In this document: positions 1 to 8,517 of the stretch, piece by piece
How the letters are laid out: each line of letters begins with the position of its first letter
Position numbering within the stretch: the stretch's first letter is position 1
NCBI RefSeq assembly: GCF_000307105.1
Contig: NC_018645.1
Location: forward strand, 3,663,501 to 3,727,500
Source: Desulfobacula toluolica Tol2
Lineage (GTDB): Bacteria; Desulfobacterota; Desulfobacteria; Desulfobacterales; Desulfobacteraceae
DNA length: 64,000 bases
Reading direction: 5' to 3'
Notes under the pieces: model-generated
Told to the model about the DNA's origin: nothing
What the model saw: only the letters and a program-made list of their open reading frames with translations
Database searches by the model: none
Made by a program: the position numbers and the translations under genes

Positions 1-592
1 ATTTTTTCCTTTTTCTCGCAGACTGTACCCTGCAGTCGTTCATTTGGAAGATAAAACTTTCAGGACCTTCATCAACAATAGATTGCTTATTGATAATTGA
101 ATACATCCTGAAATTTAACGCTTTTTTTAACCCTGCAAGCCCGCAACCGTCATTGAGTTTTAGAAACTTTTTTATCGCAAAGGCTTCGTAGGGTGAAAAC
201 TGTGCCCAACAAGAATCATTACATCTTTTGGCATCATTCATTCCATTGTCAAATTCAACCGCCTGAAACCAGACCCCATCATTAACCAACCAGTTTTTTG
301 CCACTGCCGCCATTAAGGCGTCAATGTTTTCTTCCTTCATGTCCATTAATACTTTTGGCAAACCATCTTCAAGCTCGAAACCCAAAACATCTGCGAATCT
401 TTTCAGGCCAATTGAAAAGCTTTTTTCCGTAGCTTTTTCAAAAATTTCCAAAGCCTTTTCCATGCCCATCTGGTGCCTGACTTCCGTAAACCAAAAACTA
501 TAGTGAACTACAATTCGAGTTAACATGTCAACAATTAATCTTGTTTTCATACTTTTATTCAGATCTGAAAAGTTTTCATTTTCATTTTCCAT
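1..592 (-). CDS. DUF6125-like protein, C-terminus beyond window edge
   Basis: An uninterrupted minus-strand frame starts at ATG 590-592 and runs off the left edge, giving about 197 residues. The start of the protein is acidic and Asn-rich (MENENENFSDL). Landmarks later on are NDGVWFQAVE, a CNDSCW cluster, LNDGCGLAGLKKAL and, close to the edge, NDCRVQSARKRK. I recognise this order from the DUF6125 family of cytosolic proteins of unknown function, common in Desulfobacterota, in which a Cys-rich tail follows the RKRK stretch. That tail is missing here only because the window ends. The family call is from memory of motifs; coding status is much surer. No operon partner is visible, and the next gene to the right is divergent. 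Confidence 0.7.
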   Translation of the reverse strand, partial: MENENENFSDLNKSMKTRLIVDMLTRIVVHYSFWFTEVRHQMGMEKALEIFEKATEKSFSIGLKRFADVLGFELEDGLPKVLMDMKEENIDALMAAVAKNWLVNDGVWFQAVEFDNGMNDAKRCNDSCWAQFSPYEAFAIKKFLKLNDGCGLAGLKKALNFRMYSIINKQSIVDEGPESFIFQMNDCRVQSARKRKK

Positions 593-835
593 CAGGCTTA
601 TTTCCTTTTTTAAATAATTTTAAGTTTCTATTATCATTAACATATTCCGCCAAGAACCAATTCAGGGCAAAATTATTGTCAAAATTTGATTACAATATTT
701 TTCAACGGCTGAATCAAAGGCAAAAATCATTGAATTCAGAATAAAAATATTCTATTAATAAACAAAAAAAAATGTTTTTTTCAAATTAAGATAAAATTTT
801 TACAATATTAAGGTTATCAGCAAGGACAAATTAAA

Positions 836-1108
836 ATGAGTGTTAAAATAAATATACATGTTACACATCGCCAGCATACCAATGGAAAAAAAACAATAGA
901 AGTTGAAGGAACAACTGTTGGTGAAGCATTAAATGATTTTGTTGCCATGTATCCTGATATGAAAAAGGAGTTGTTCGATAAAAAAGGGAAACTGCTCAAC
1001 TATATTGAGATCTACCTGAATAAAAAAAGTGCATACCCCGGAGAACTGGAAAAAAAGGTGACAGATGGTGATGAAATCCAGATCATAACCTTCCTTGCCG
1101 GTGGATGA
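836..1108 (+). CDS. MoaD/ThiS-family sulfur-carrier protein
   Basis: A 90-residue beta-grasp protein ending in Gly-Gly (LAGG), the mark of ubiquitin-like sulfur carriers whose C-terminal glycine is adenylated and then thiocarboxylated. Family landmarks are VEGTTVGEALNDFV near residues 24-37, IEIYLNKK near 58 and VTDGDEIQIITFLAGG at the end. Length matches MoaD rather than the shorter ThiS. An AAGGAC stretch precedes the ATG. No moaE, moeB or tungsten aldehyde oxidoreductase gene is adjacent, so the client pathway (molybdopterin, tungstopterin, thiamine or cysteine) cannot be decided from context. The gene may be co-transcribed with the response regulator 51 bases downstream. Confidence 0.85.
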   Translation: MSVKINIHVTHRQHTNGKKTIEVEGTTVGEALNDFVAMYPDMKKELFDKKGKLLNYIEIYLNKKSAYPGELEKKVTDGDEIQIITFLAGG

Positions 1109-1159
1109 TGCATAACACTGACGATCACATCGCGTTTGAATGAGTGTCGAGGCCAATGA

Positions 1160-1864
1160 ATGAAATCTGAATATCAACACAAAGTACTGATAGTTGACAA
1201 TGACGACCGAATCAATGAAACCATTAATCAAGTTCTTCAAATGGAAGAAATTCAGGCTGTTTTTGCAGACAGTGGGGAATCCGCACTTGAGGAAATTAAA
1301 AAAACGAACCGCCCCTTTTCATTAATCATTGCAGATCAAAATTTGCCGGGTATGAAAGGAACCAAGTTTTTTGAGCATACAAAGAAACTCACCCCGGAGA
1401 CTGCCCGTTTTATGATTACAGGCCATATGCAAGTGGAAACCATTATTAATGCCGTCAATAAAGGTGCAATTCAAAGGTATAATGTCAAACCATGGCAATA
1501 TGATGATCTTGTCGAGGCTATCAAGACCGGTATTAAACAGTATGAATTCTTTTTAGACTATGAAAACCTTTTAACTCTTGCCAAAAAACAGAATGCTGAA
1601 TTATATGAACTTGCTTGTGAATTAACAGAGACAACAAAAAGTCATGGCAGGATACTCCACGAACTTGATAATGATATTGAACGAATTAAAAAAGAAATTA
1701 AAAATCTTTTATCCCATCCCACAAATCAGAATATACTTCCGGATGAAATCGAAAAAATTGAGACTCTTTTTTCAGAGACCATTAAAGAGATGTATGGCCA
1801 ATTCAAGGAATTAGGCTATAGAAACGGTTTTGATATGCCTCATATACAATATGAAAGAAAATAA
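1160..1864 (+). CDS. response regulator with receiver domain and coiled-coil tail
   Basis: Residues 8-120 form a canonical receiver domain. The acidic pocket is D13/D15/D16, the phospho-acceptor is D59 (IIADQNLPGM), the switch Thr is T87 (MITGH) and the conserved Lys is K110 (NVKPW). The NVKPW form is typical of receivers from RpfG-like and related adaptors. The remaining 110 residues are charged and helical with no DNA-binding or enzymatic signature, so the protein is probably an adaptor or oligomerising signal carrier. Its stop codon overlaps the ATG of the next gene by one base, implying translational coupling with the pseudo-receiver/FapA protein. No histidine kinase is nearby. Confidence 0.85.
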   Translation: MKSEYQHKVLIVDNDDRINETINQVLQMEEIQAVFADSGESALEEIKKTNRPFSLIIADQNLPGMKGTKFFEHTKKLTPETARFMITGHMQVETIINAVNKGAIQRYNVKPWQYDDLVEAIKTGIKQYEFFLDYENLLTLAKKQNAELYELACELTETTKSHGRILHELDNDIERIKKEIKNLLSHPTNQNILPDEIEKIETLFSETIKEMYGQFKELGYRNGFDMPHIQYERK

Positions 1865-4323
1865 TGGAAAGAAAAAGACCTAAAGCCATCATCCTTGAAA
1901 ACAATGACACTGTCCGGAAGCATGCCAAATCCATCTTGAATAAAGAGGGATGGACGGTAATTTGTGAACAAATACCCGAAGATGCAATGAACACCCTTTG
2001 TCAAGCATCTAAAACAATACCCTTTGCTCTGGTCATAAGCAACTTTAAACTGCCTGAAATGGGAAACAATGATATTCTGCAAAAGGTAAAACTCATATCT
2101 CCACTAACTCAAAGAATGCTGCTGGTATCGGCTGACAAACTCGAAACTTTGATCCATGCCGTTAACAAAGCGAATATTCATGCATGTATCACCTCACCAT
2201 TTAAAGATGAGGATCTGATTGATCAAACCAGGAATTGTTTTCGACAATTCAAACATGCATTAAAAAGGCAACAATTAAAACGTGTAGTGCTTCATCAAAA
2301 CAAACAATTGCTTGAAATCACACAAAAACTCAAAAAAAAAGAGACCGCATATACGCATCTTATTAATGAAAAAAAAAATCAAATATTGAGACTGAAATCA
2401 AAAAAAAGAGAAATTGAAGCCGCTCATGATTTAAATATCAATATATCCCTTTCTCGCCTAATGGACGATAAAGGGATCATGCCATCACAAGATGCGTTTA
2501 AGAAAGAGTTTATTGCTCTTTATGAAACCATCCAGAACTTTTTTGATCAACTGAGCAACAAATACCATTCAGATCCGATAAATCTTAATCTGGAAGAAAT
2601 TTTATATCCTGAAAAATACGATGCCCAACAAGCCCCCCAAACGAACCAACCAGAATACCCCGAACTTATAGAAAAAATTTTAAAATCAGCTTTCATCCAT
2701 AGGGCAAATACAAAAAAACAGGATCATGATCTGATATTTGAACCCAATAATACCATGATAAATACCAAAGAATTTATTATGGACAAGTACTTTGAAATTT
2801 CAATTTCTGAAGATCAGACAAAGGCTTATGTTCAAAAAATCAAGAGGGCTGATCATAACAAACCATTGCCCAATTTTTTCAACCTTCTTGACCTGCTGAA
2901 ACAAAATAGAATTTGCCATGGGATTCTCGATGATGAGAGCATTAAAGCCTGGATTGCCAAACCATCTGCAGAAAAATTTCTCATTGCCAAAGGGACAAAT
3001 CCGATTTATGGCCGTGATGCTAAAATAACTTTTTATTTTAAAACTGATTTTACAGATCCCGGAAAAATCGAAAAAAACGGCAGCATTAATTTCAGGGAAA
3101 GGGGAGAGATCTCCCATGTCAAAAAGGGAAACCTTCTTGTCCAAAAAGTACCGGCACAAGACTGCAAACCCGGCATTTCCATCTTTGGTGTCCCAATCAC
3201 TGTGGATGAACCAATGGAAAGTATTTTCATCCCCGGTTCTGGAACTAAAATATCAGAAGATGGCTTAAGACTGTATGCCGCTATTGATGGCCAACCACAC
3301 ATAGATGCCCTATGTACTGTTTCGGTTAACCCGGAACTTGTCATCCCGGGTGATGTAGATTTTAAAACCGGCAATATCAACTTTGAAGGGGATATTATTG
3401 TCAAAGGCACTATCAAAGAAGGATTCACCGTAAAGGGAATAAACCTGACTGCCCGAGAAATAGAAGGAGCTACCATAGATCTGTCAGGAAATTTGAAAGT
3501 TTCTGCAGGAATTAAAGGCTCAAGCATTTCAACCCATGGAAACATTTATGCAAAATTTATCAATCATTCCAATATCATGGGATTTGGAGACCTGATTATA
3601 TCAAAGGAAATTATTGACTCGGACATTTTATTGAGCGGGGCTTGCCTAAATCAGACAGGCCATATTATTTCTTCCCAAATTACTGCCAGACTGGGTATTG
3701 AAGCAGGCAATATCGGTACACACGCTTCAATATCGTCCAAACTCAAAATAGGTACAAATGATCATATAGAGGCAATTGAAAAACAAATTAGTAAGGCTTT
3801 GAAAATATCGGTTGATGCATCCAACGTATTAAGAGATGAAATTAAAAAGCTTGAGCATCAGGATCAGGAACTCTACCGGCAGATATCTGAAAACGCCCAT
3901 ATACAGGATCGCGCCCAGATAGAAATAAAGGAATTAAAAAAAAATCTGGCAGATATCGAAACATCAACTAAAATAGAAAAGCTGATCGAAGCAGTAAAAA
4001 ATTCTGAGCAGGAATTAAACACTGCTTTTAAAATTCAGGATAAAATAGCCGACAAAATTGAACAAATTAAAACACAACTCACTGAAATGGAAGAAAAAAA
4101 TAAGCAGCTTGTCATTAAAAAAACTGCATTAAAAGAATTTTCAAAAAAAGACATCACCCGGGCACTTGTCACCATAGCAAAAACCATCACCCAGAATTCA
4201 GCCATCATGGGGCCAAACTCTTCCATTATTATAAAAGAAGACATATCCCGGTGCAAAATCCAGGAAATTGTCTCATCAGCGAACGATGGTAAACTCCATG
4301 AAATGAATATTTCAGCAATTTAA
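1864..4323 (+). CDS. pseudo-receiver plus FapA (DUF342) domain protein
   Basis: An 819-residue protein. Residues 5-125 have the receiver fold, but the phospho-acceptor position is Asn (N60 in VISNFKLPEM) and the conserved Lys is replaced by Ser (ITSPFKD), so it should not be phosphorylatable. A Lys-rich coiled coil follows. Residues of about 380-640 carry the repeat-rich DUF342/FapA domain: GNLLVQKVPA, KPGISIFGVPI, GDVDFKTGNINFEGDI, and beta-helix-like repeats through GDLIISKEIIDS. A second coiled coil occupies about 640-770. FapA-family proteins are linked to flagellar or surface-polymer regulation and to polar localisation, but the function is not settled. The gene is coupled to the upstream intact receiver and its stop overlaps the convergent glycosyltransferase stop by four bases. 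Confidence 0.85.
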   Translation: MERKRPKAIILENNDTVRKHAKSILNKEGWTVICEQIPEDAMNTLCQASKTIPFALVISNFKLPEMGNNDILQKVKLISPLTQRMLLVSADKLETLIHAVNKANIHACITSPFKDEDLIDQTRNCFRQFKHALKRQQLKRVVLHQNKQLLEITQKLKKKETAYTHLINEKKNQILRLKSKKREIEAAHDLNINISLSRLMDDKGIMPSQDAFKKEFIALYETIQNFFDQLSNKYHSDPINLNLEEILYPEKYDAQQAPQTNQPEYPELIEKILKSAFIHRANTKKQDHDLIFEPNNTMINTKEFIMDKYFEISISEDQTKAYVQKIKRADHNKPLPNFFNLLDLLKQNRICHGILDDESIKAWIAKPSAEKFLIAKGTNPIYGRDAKITFYFKTDFTDPGKIEKNGSINFRERGEISHVKKGNLLVQKVPAQDCKPGISIFGVPITVDEPMESIFIPGSGTKISEDGLRLYAAIDGQPHIDALCTVSVNPELVIPGDVDFKTGNINFEGDIIVKGTIKEGFTVKGINLTAREIEGATIDLSGNLKVSAGIKGSSISTHGNIYAKFINHSNIMGFGDLIISKEIIDSDILLSGACLNQTGHIISSQITARLGIEAGNIGTHASISSKLKIGTNDHIEAIEKQISKALKISVDASNVLRDEIKKLEHQDQELYRQISENAHIQDRAQIEIKELKKNLADIETSTKIEKLIEAVKNSEQELNTAFKIQDKIADKIEQIKTQLTEMEEKNKQLVIKKTALKEFSKKDITRALVTIAKTITQNSAIMGPNSSIIIKEDISRCKIQEIVSSANDGKLHEMNISAI

Positions 4324-5165
4324 ACCGATAAACCCAGATTCAAATAGTATTCCCCTTCTTCTTCTTTTCCGCGTTTTATGCAGCCATTCCCATATATGGT
4401 GCATTTTTTTTTCAAGACCTTTTTTGTTTTTTCAACCTGATCTTGCGTCAGACTGTTTGATTCCAGAAGAGCTGATAATGAACGAATTCTGAATTTATCC
4501 TGAGAATGAAAGCTTGAAAGTTGATCTTTATGTCCTCCCCGCTTTATGGTATAGGGCTTATCAATCAAAAAAATCGGAATGGTGGAACTGACACGGAGCC
4601 ATAGATCATAATCCTCACAAACAATAAATTCTTCATTAAAATACCCTTTTAATTCAAACAATTGTTTTCGCATCATCACTGCAGACGGGCTTACCAGGCA
4701 AAGATTCAATGAGGGTTCAAATATCATCCCGGAAGGTTTCTTGTGTTTGACTTTTGGATTAACCCGCTTGCCATTCCTGATCCAGATCTCTTCGGTCTGA
4801 CAAATAAGGGCCTCTGAATGGCGCTTAAAAAATGCCACCTGGCAGGATATTTTTCTTTTATCCCAGGTGTCATCGGAATCCAGCAAGGCAATAAATGCCC
4901 CTCTGCTATTTTTTATCCCTGCATTTCTTGCAGCGCTGACCCCTGAATTTTCCTGTTTTAAAACAATGAGTTTATTTTTATATTCCTCTTTATATTTCTC
5001 AAGCAATTTTTGCGTATGGTCTGTTGATCCGTCATCTATCACAATCAGTTCGATATGGGGATAATCCTGTGAAAAAACGGAGTCCAAGGCGTCTTTTAAT
5101 GCCCATGCACGGTTGAATGAGGGCAGAATAACACTGACAAGATTTTCATTTGTTTTATCATTCAT
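4320..5165 (-). CDS. glycosyltransferase family 2
   Basis: A 281-residue GT-A fold enzyme. Near the N-terminus are VSVILPSFNRAW and the nucleotide-sugar motif VIDDGS (D44, D45). The metal-binding motif LLDSDDTW (D96, D98, D99) follows ENSGVSAARNAG. The acceptor-side motif CEDYDLWLR is further on. There are no membrane segments, so it is a cytosolic transferase of the kind that decorates O-antigen, capsule or flagellin. Sugar and acceptor cannot be read from sequence. It stands alone, convergent with the FapA-domain gene, so it is probably transcribed from its own promoter in the 200-base gap shared with korD. Confidence 0.9.
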   Translation of the reverse strand: MNDKTNENLVSVILPSFNRAWALKDALDSVFSQDYPHIELIVIDDGSTDHTQKLLEKYKEEYKNKLIVLKQENSGVSAARNAGIKNSRGAFIALLDSDDTWDKRKISCQVAFFKRHSEALICQTEEIWIRNGKRVNPKVKHKKPSGMIFEPSLNLCLVSPSAVMMRKQLFELKGYFNEEFIVCEDYDLWLRVSSTIPIFLIDKPYTIKRGGHKDQLSSFHSQDKFRIRSLSALLESNSLTQDQVEKTKKVLKKKCTIYGNGCIKRGKEEEGEYYLNLGLSV

Positions 5166-5294
5166 TGCACCTGTATATCATTTATTTTTTGGCGGGGCAA
5201 TCATGGCTAAAAGTTGCATGCAAGGCATAAGAAGAAAAATCATTCTTATAAAATAAAAAGAAATAATCATGATTAATTTAAATATTGGTTATCC

Positions 5295-5323
5295 TTGACA
5301 TACAAATATAAATCACTTAATGA
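5295..5323 (+). promoter_or_regulatory. candidate sigma-70 promoter of korDABC
   Basis: A perfect TTGACA -35 box is followed, after 17 bases, by TAATGA as the -10 box. It lies 45 bases upstream of the korD ATG, which has its own GAGG ribosome-binding site. No operator is recognised. Confidence 0.5.
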
Positions 5324-5367
5324 AAAGCCTTAATTCACAGATATTTATTATCTAATATGAGGATATT

Positions 5368-5595
5368 ATGGGAAAAGGCAAAACGTCTAAACATTTAATT
5401 GACAAGGAATGGTGCAAAGGGTGTGGTATCTGCATTCATTTTTGTCCAAAAAATGTACTTGAATTTGATGAGTACGGAAAGGCACAAGCAATAAGGCCTG
5501 AGGATTGTATTTTATGCAAACTGTGCGAAATTAGATGCCCCGATTTAGCAATACAAGTCATGGAAAAAGAGGAAGGGGAAGAGAAAAATGAATAA
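5368..5595 (+). CDS. korD: 2-oxoacid:ferredoxin oxidoreductase, ferredoxin-like delta subunit
   Basis: A 75-residue protein with two [4Fe-4S] motifs, CKGCGICIHFCP and CILCKLCEIRCP, spaced as in bacterial dicluster ferredoxins and in the delta subunits of KorDABC and PorDABC enzymes. It would pass electrons from the thiamine-diphosphate centre of KorB to soluble ferredoxin. It is the first gene of korDABC, overlapping korA by eight bases. In complete-oxidising sulfate reducers this enzyme type makes succinyl-CoA from 2-oxoglutarate; the neighbouring subunits support 2-oxoglutarate or a related 2-oxoacid, but substrate choice cannot be read directly. Confidence 0.9.
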   Translation: MGKGKTSKHLIDKEWCKGCGICIHFCPKNVLEFDEYGKAQAIRPEDCILCKLCEIRCPDLAIQVMEKEEGEEKNE

Positions 5596-6742
5596 TGAAC
5601 AGGATGTAAGGTTTATTCAGGGAAACGAAGCCTGCGTGGAAGGCGCTCTCTATGCCGGGATTGATTTTTTCGCAGGATACCCGATCACCCCATCCACTGA
5701 AATTGCAGAAACCCTTGCATTGAGGCTTCCCCAAAAAGGCGGCAAATTCATCCAGATGGAGGATGAAATCGCATCAATGGCTGCCGTTATAGGCGCCTCT
5801 CTCACAGGAAAAAAGGCAATGACAGCCACATCCGGCCCTGGCTTTTCTCTTAAACAGGAAGCCTTAGGCTATGCATGCATGGCTGAAATCCCCTGTGTTA
5901 TTGCCAATGTACAGCGCGGCGGCCCTTCAACAGGCAATCCCACCCATGTAAGCCAGGGAGATATTAATCAAGCCAGATGGGGAACACATGGAGATCATGC
6001 CATAATTGCGCTTACCGCATCCAATCATCAGGACATTTTTAAAATCACAGTTGACGCCTTTAATATGGCTGAAACCTATCGAACCCCGGTTATCCTACTG
6101 CTGGATGAAGTCATCGGACATATGCGGGAAAAACTTGTGATTCCGGAACCCGGTGAAATTCCCGTTGTGGAACGCCTCAGAACCTCGGTCAAAAAAGGGG
6201 TGGATTATCATCCATACCTTCCAAGAGAAGACGGTCGGCTGCCCATGTCTGATTTCGGCGGTGAACACCGTTATAATGTTACCGGACTATTCCACGACAT
6301 GTGGGGTTTTCCCAGCAACAACCCCAGAATTGTTGACGGACTCTTAAGACACCTGATGGATAAAATAGAAAACAATATTAATGACATCAGCATGTATAAA
6401 GAATACTGGCTGGATGATGCGGAATATATTCTGATCTCTTATGGATCTTCTGCCAGATCCGCTATTCACATGGCAAAAAACAGGCGTTCATGGGGAGTTA
6501 AGATAGGGGTTCTGGAATTACAGACCCTCTGGCCCTTTCCTTCTGGTATGGTCAGGGAAAAATGCGCGAGAGCCAAAGCAGTTATCGTGGTTGAAATGAA
6601 TATGGGCCAGGTGGTCACCCAGGTCAAAAATGCAGTCAACAACCCCAATGCTGTTTTTCTTGCAAACAGGGTGGACGGAGAATTGATTTCACCGACTAAT
6701 ATTAAAAGCATTCTAAGGATGATCCAGGGAAAAGGGGTATGA
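5588..6742 (+). CDS. korA: 2-oxoacid:ferredoxin oxidoreductase alpha subunit
   Basis: A 384-residue alpha subunit with GYPITPSTEIAE (residues 30-41), the 2-oxoacid-binding signature, and EDEIASMAAVIGAS plus TATSGPGFSLKQE as in KorA/PorA proteins. It pairs with KorB (TPP subunit) and KorC (gamma) for CoA-dependent oxidative decarboxylation of a 2-oxoacid with ferredoxin. The separate alpha and gamma genes and the KorD-A-B-C order fit 2-oxoglutarate synthases better than one-chain pyruvate oxidoreductases. The KorB start follows one base after the stop. Confidence 0.9.
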   Translation: MNNEQDVRFIQGNEACVEGALYAGIDFFAGYPITPSTEIAETLALRLPQKGGKFIQMEDEIASMAAVIGASLTGKKAMTATSGPGFSLKQEALGYACMAEIPCVIANVQRGGPSTGNPTHVSQGDINQARWGTHGDHAIIALTASNHQDIFKITVDAFNMAETYRTPVILLLDEVIGHMREKLVIPEPGEIPVVERLRTSVKKGVDYHPYLPREDGRLPMSDFGGEHRYNVTGLFHDMWGFPSNNPRIVDGLLRHLMDKIENNINDISMYKEYWLDDAEYILISYGSSARSAIHMAKNRRSWGVKIGVLELQTLWPFPSGMVREKCARAKAVIVVEMNMGQVVTQVKNAVNNPNAVFLANRVDGELISPTNIKSILRMIQGKGV

Positions 6743-6743
6743 G

Positions 6744-7568
6744 ATGACAAAAAAACCATTTGACGTTAAAGACTATATTCGATCACGGTTCTTTCCCCAT
6801 CTCTGGTGTCCCGGCTGCGGTCATGGAATCGTTTTGAGTGCCTTGCTGCGGGCGGTTCATGAACTTGAGCTGGATAAAAATGAAATCGTTGTAACTTCGG
6901 GTATCGGTTGTTCATCCAGGATTTCAGGATATGTTGATTTTCACTCACTGCATACCATCCATGGAAGGGCACTTGCCTTTGCAACAGGGGTTAAGCTGTC
7001 AAAACCCAATTTAAAAGCCATTGTTCCCATGGGGGATGGAGATGCCCTTGCCATTGGCGGCAACCATTTTATACATGCGGCCAGACGAAACATAGACATT
7101 ACAGCCATTGTGATGAACAACAAAATTTACGGCATGACAGGCGGACAGTTTTCTCCTTTGTCCGGCTGCGGTAAAAAAGCCACAACCGCACCTTTTTCAA
7201 GTATTGACAGAAGTTTTGACATTGCCGAACTGGCCAGGGGTGCAGGTGCGAGCTTTGTGGCCAGATCCACTGTATACCATGCCAATGAATGTAAGGATTT
7301 TATAAAAAAAGGTATCACCCACAAAGGATTTTCAGTTGTGGAAATCCTGACCCAATGTCCGACCCATTATGGAAGAAAAAACAAAGAAGGGGATGCCATC
7401 CAGATGATGGAAGGGTATAAAACCCAAACCGCTAAAATAGGCTCCAAAAAACTGGAAAAAAATCCAGGGTTGATCCAGAGAGGAATTTTTGTTGAAAATA
7501 CGGATATCCCGGAATATTGTGAGGCATATGATCAAATTATTGAAAAAGCAAAGAAAGGAACAGCATAA
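6744..7568 (+). CDS. korB: 2-oxoacid:ferredoxin oxidoreductase beta (TPP-binding) subunit
   Basis: A 274-residue TPP subunit. The N-terminal WCPGCGHG has C22 and C25, which with a further Cys (GIGCSSR, C56) bind the proximal [4Fe-4S] cluster. The TPP/magnesium motif is MGDGDALAIGGNH (from M96) with the downstream Asn in VMNNKIYGMTGGQ. This is the catalytic half of the complex. Its last codon overlaps the first base of korC, so the four subunits should be made in fixed ratio. Confidence 0.92.
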   Translation: MTKKPFDVKDYIRSRFFPHLWCPGCGHGIVLSALLRAVHELELDKNEIVVTSGIGCSSRISGYVDFHSLHTIHGRALAFATGVKLSKPNLKAIVPMGDGDALAIGGNHFIHAARRNIDITAIVMNNKIYGMTGGQFSPLSGCGKKATTAPFSSIDRSFDIAELARGAGASFVARSTVYHANECKDFIKKGITHKGFSVVEILTQCPTHYGRKNKEGDAIQMMEGYKTQTAKIGSKKLEKNPGLIQRGIFVENTDIPEYCEAYDQIIEKAKKGTA

Positions 7569-8113
7569 TGGAACGGTCACGATTGGTTTTTTCAGGTTCA
7601 GGAGGCCAAGGCGTCATAACTGCTGCCATCATACTTGCAAAGGCTGCTGCGATTTTTGAACATAAAAATGCCATTCAGTCCCAAAGTTATGGTGCGGCTG
7701 CAAGGGGCGGCATCACCAGAAGTGATGTCATTATTGATGATTCTAAAATATTTTTTCCCAAAGTAACACAACCCAATATTCTGGTCAGCCTGACCCAGGA
7801 AAGCTACAATAATTTTGCTTCCATCATCAGGCCGGGGGGACTGCTTTTGGTGGATTCAAAATATGTCACCATTGAAAACAAAGTAGTGGCAAAACATATC
7901 AGTCTCCCCATGTATGATACAGTTATAAAAGAGATCAAAACACCCATTGTGTTTAATATCTGCATGCTTGGAACCCTGATAGGGATTTCAGAACTCATCA
8001 AGCCTGAATCCATTATAAAAGTTCTTGAAAACATCATTCCCGAAGAATTTATGGAGATGAACCAAAAAGCCCTGAATATAGGATTAGAAATGGGTGGAAA
8101 GAAAAAATATTAA
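7568..8113 (+). CDS. korC: 2-oxoacid:ferredoxin oxidoreductase gamma subunit
   Basis: A 181-residue gamma subunit. It begins with the glycine-rich GSGGQGVITAAIILAKA and continues with QSYGAAARGG, both standard in KorC/PorC/IorB proteins, where this domain contacts CoA and the alpha subunit. Length is normal. It is the last gene of the korDABC operon. Downstream on the opposite strand lies only a gene fragment, and no clear terminator is visible. Confidence 0.9.
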   Translation: MERSRLVFSGSGGQGVITAAIILAKAAAIFEHKNAIQSQSYGAAARGGITRSDVIIDDSKIFFPKVTQPNILVSLTQESYNNFASIIRPGGLLLVDSKYVTIENKVVAKHISLPMYDTVIKEIKTPIVFNICMLGTLIGISELIKPESIIKVLENIIPEEFMEMNQKALNIGLEMGGKKKY

Positions 8114-8298
8114 TTGTCTTTTGAAGTCGGTGCCGGCGAACCGGCTTCAGGGAAAAGATCTTCTAAGTTCAATCCTTTTATTTTTTTTAAGCAGTCTTCC
8201 AATGCGTTTTGCTCATTGTCACCTGCGCCCTGGTGTTCCGGTTTTGCCACAATATTGACCAGATTGGGAACCGCTATGAATTTATCTGCCAGGTTTCC
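8110..8298 (-). pseudogene. orphan C-terminal gene fragment beside korC
   Basis: On the minus strand an in-frame stretch of about 60 residues ends at TAA 8110-8112. It reads like genuine protein: VPNLVNIVAKPEHQGAG, then NALEDCLKKIKGLNLEDLF, then a Pro/Ser tail (GSPAPTSKDN). It has no usable start; a TGA closes the frame at about 8316. The 5' side abuts a 25-base copy of the dispersed repeat at 8301-8325. The simplest reading is the tail of a gene whose front was deleted at the repeat. The parent family is not recognised. A plus-strand frame over the same bases looks like a shadow. Confidence 0.4.
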
Positions 8299-8300
8299 CT

Positions 8301-8325
8301 GGATTTTTGAAGACTTTCATATAAA
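8301..8325 (-). repeat. fragment of dispersed CTGCCATGGC repeat
   Basis: Twenty-five bases are identical to positions 52525-52549, the end of the long repeat copy there; the shared part includes GACTTTCATATAAA. A CCTGGCAG/CTGCCAGG element just to the left (8287-8300) resembles the other end of the long copy, so this may be an internally deleted unit. Confidence 0.6.
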
Positions 8326-8517
8326 AACACGCCACCCGTAAAAGGGAATAGCGTCCCATTGATTTTTGGCTATTTTATTCCAGTAGCACTTTAATTAACA
8401 ATACAAACGGAAAATATCAAATCAATAAAATTATTTCCATTGTGTTAATACGTCAGCAACAGAAGGCAAGTTTTTGAATCATCAGCAGTGGAAAGTTGGT
8501 TATAAAAATTTTAAATG

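Noticed and set aside
8114..8341. Plus-strand frame of 75 codons after korC
   Set aside because: It begins on the korC stop region without an RBS, and its codons look random; the minus-strand fragment over the same bases is more protein-like.
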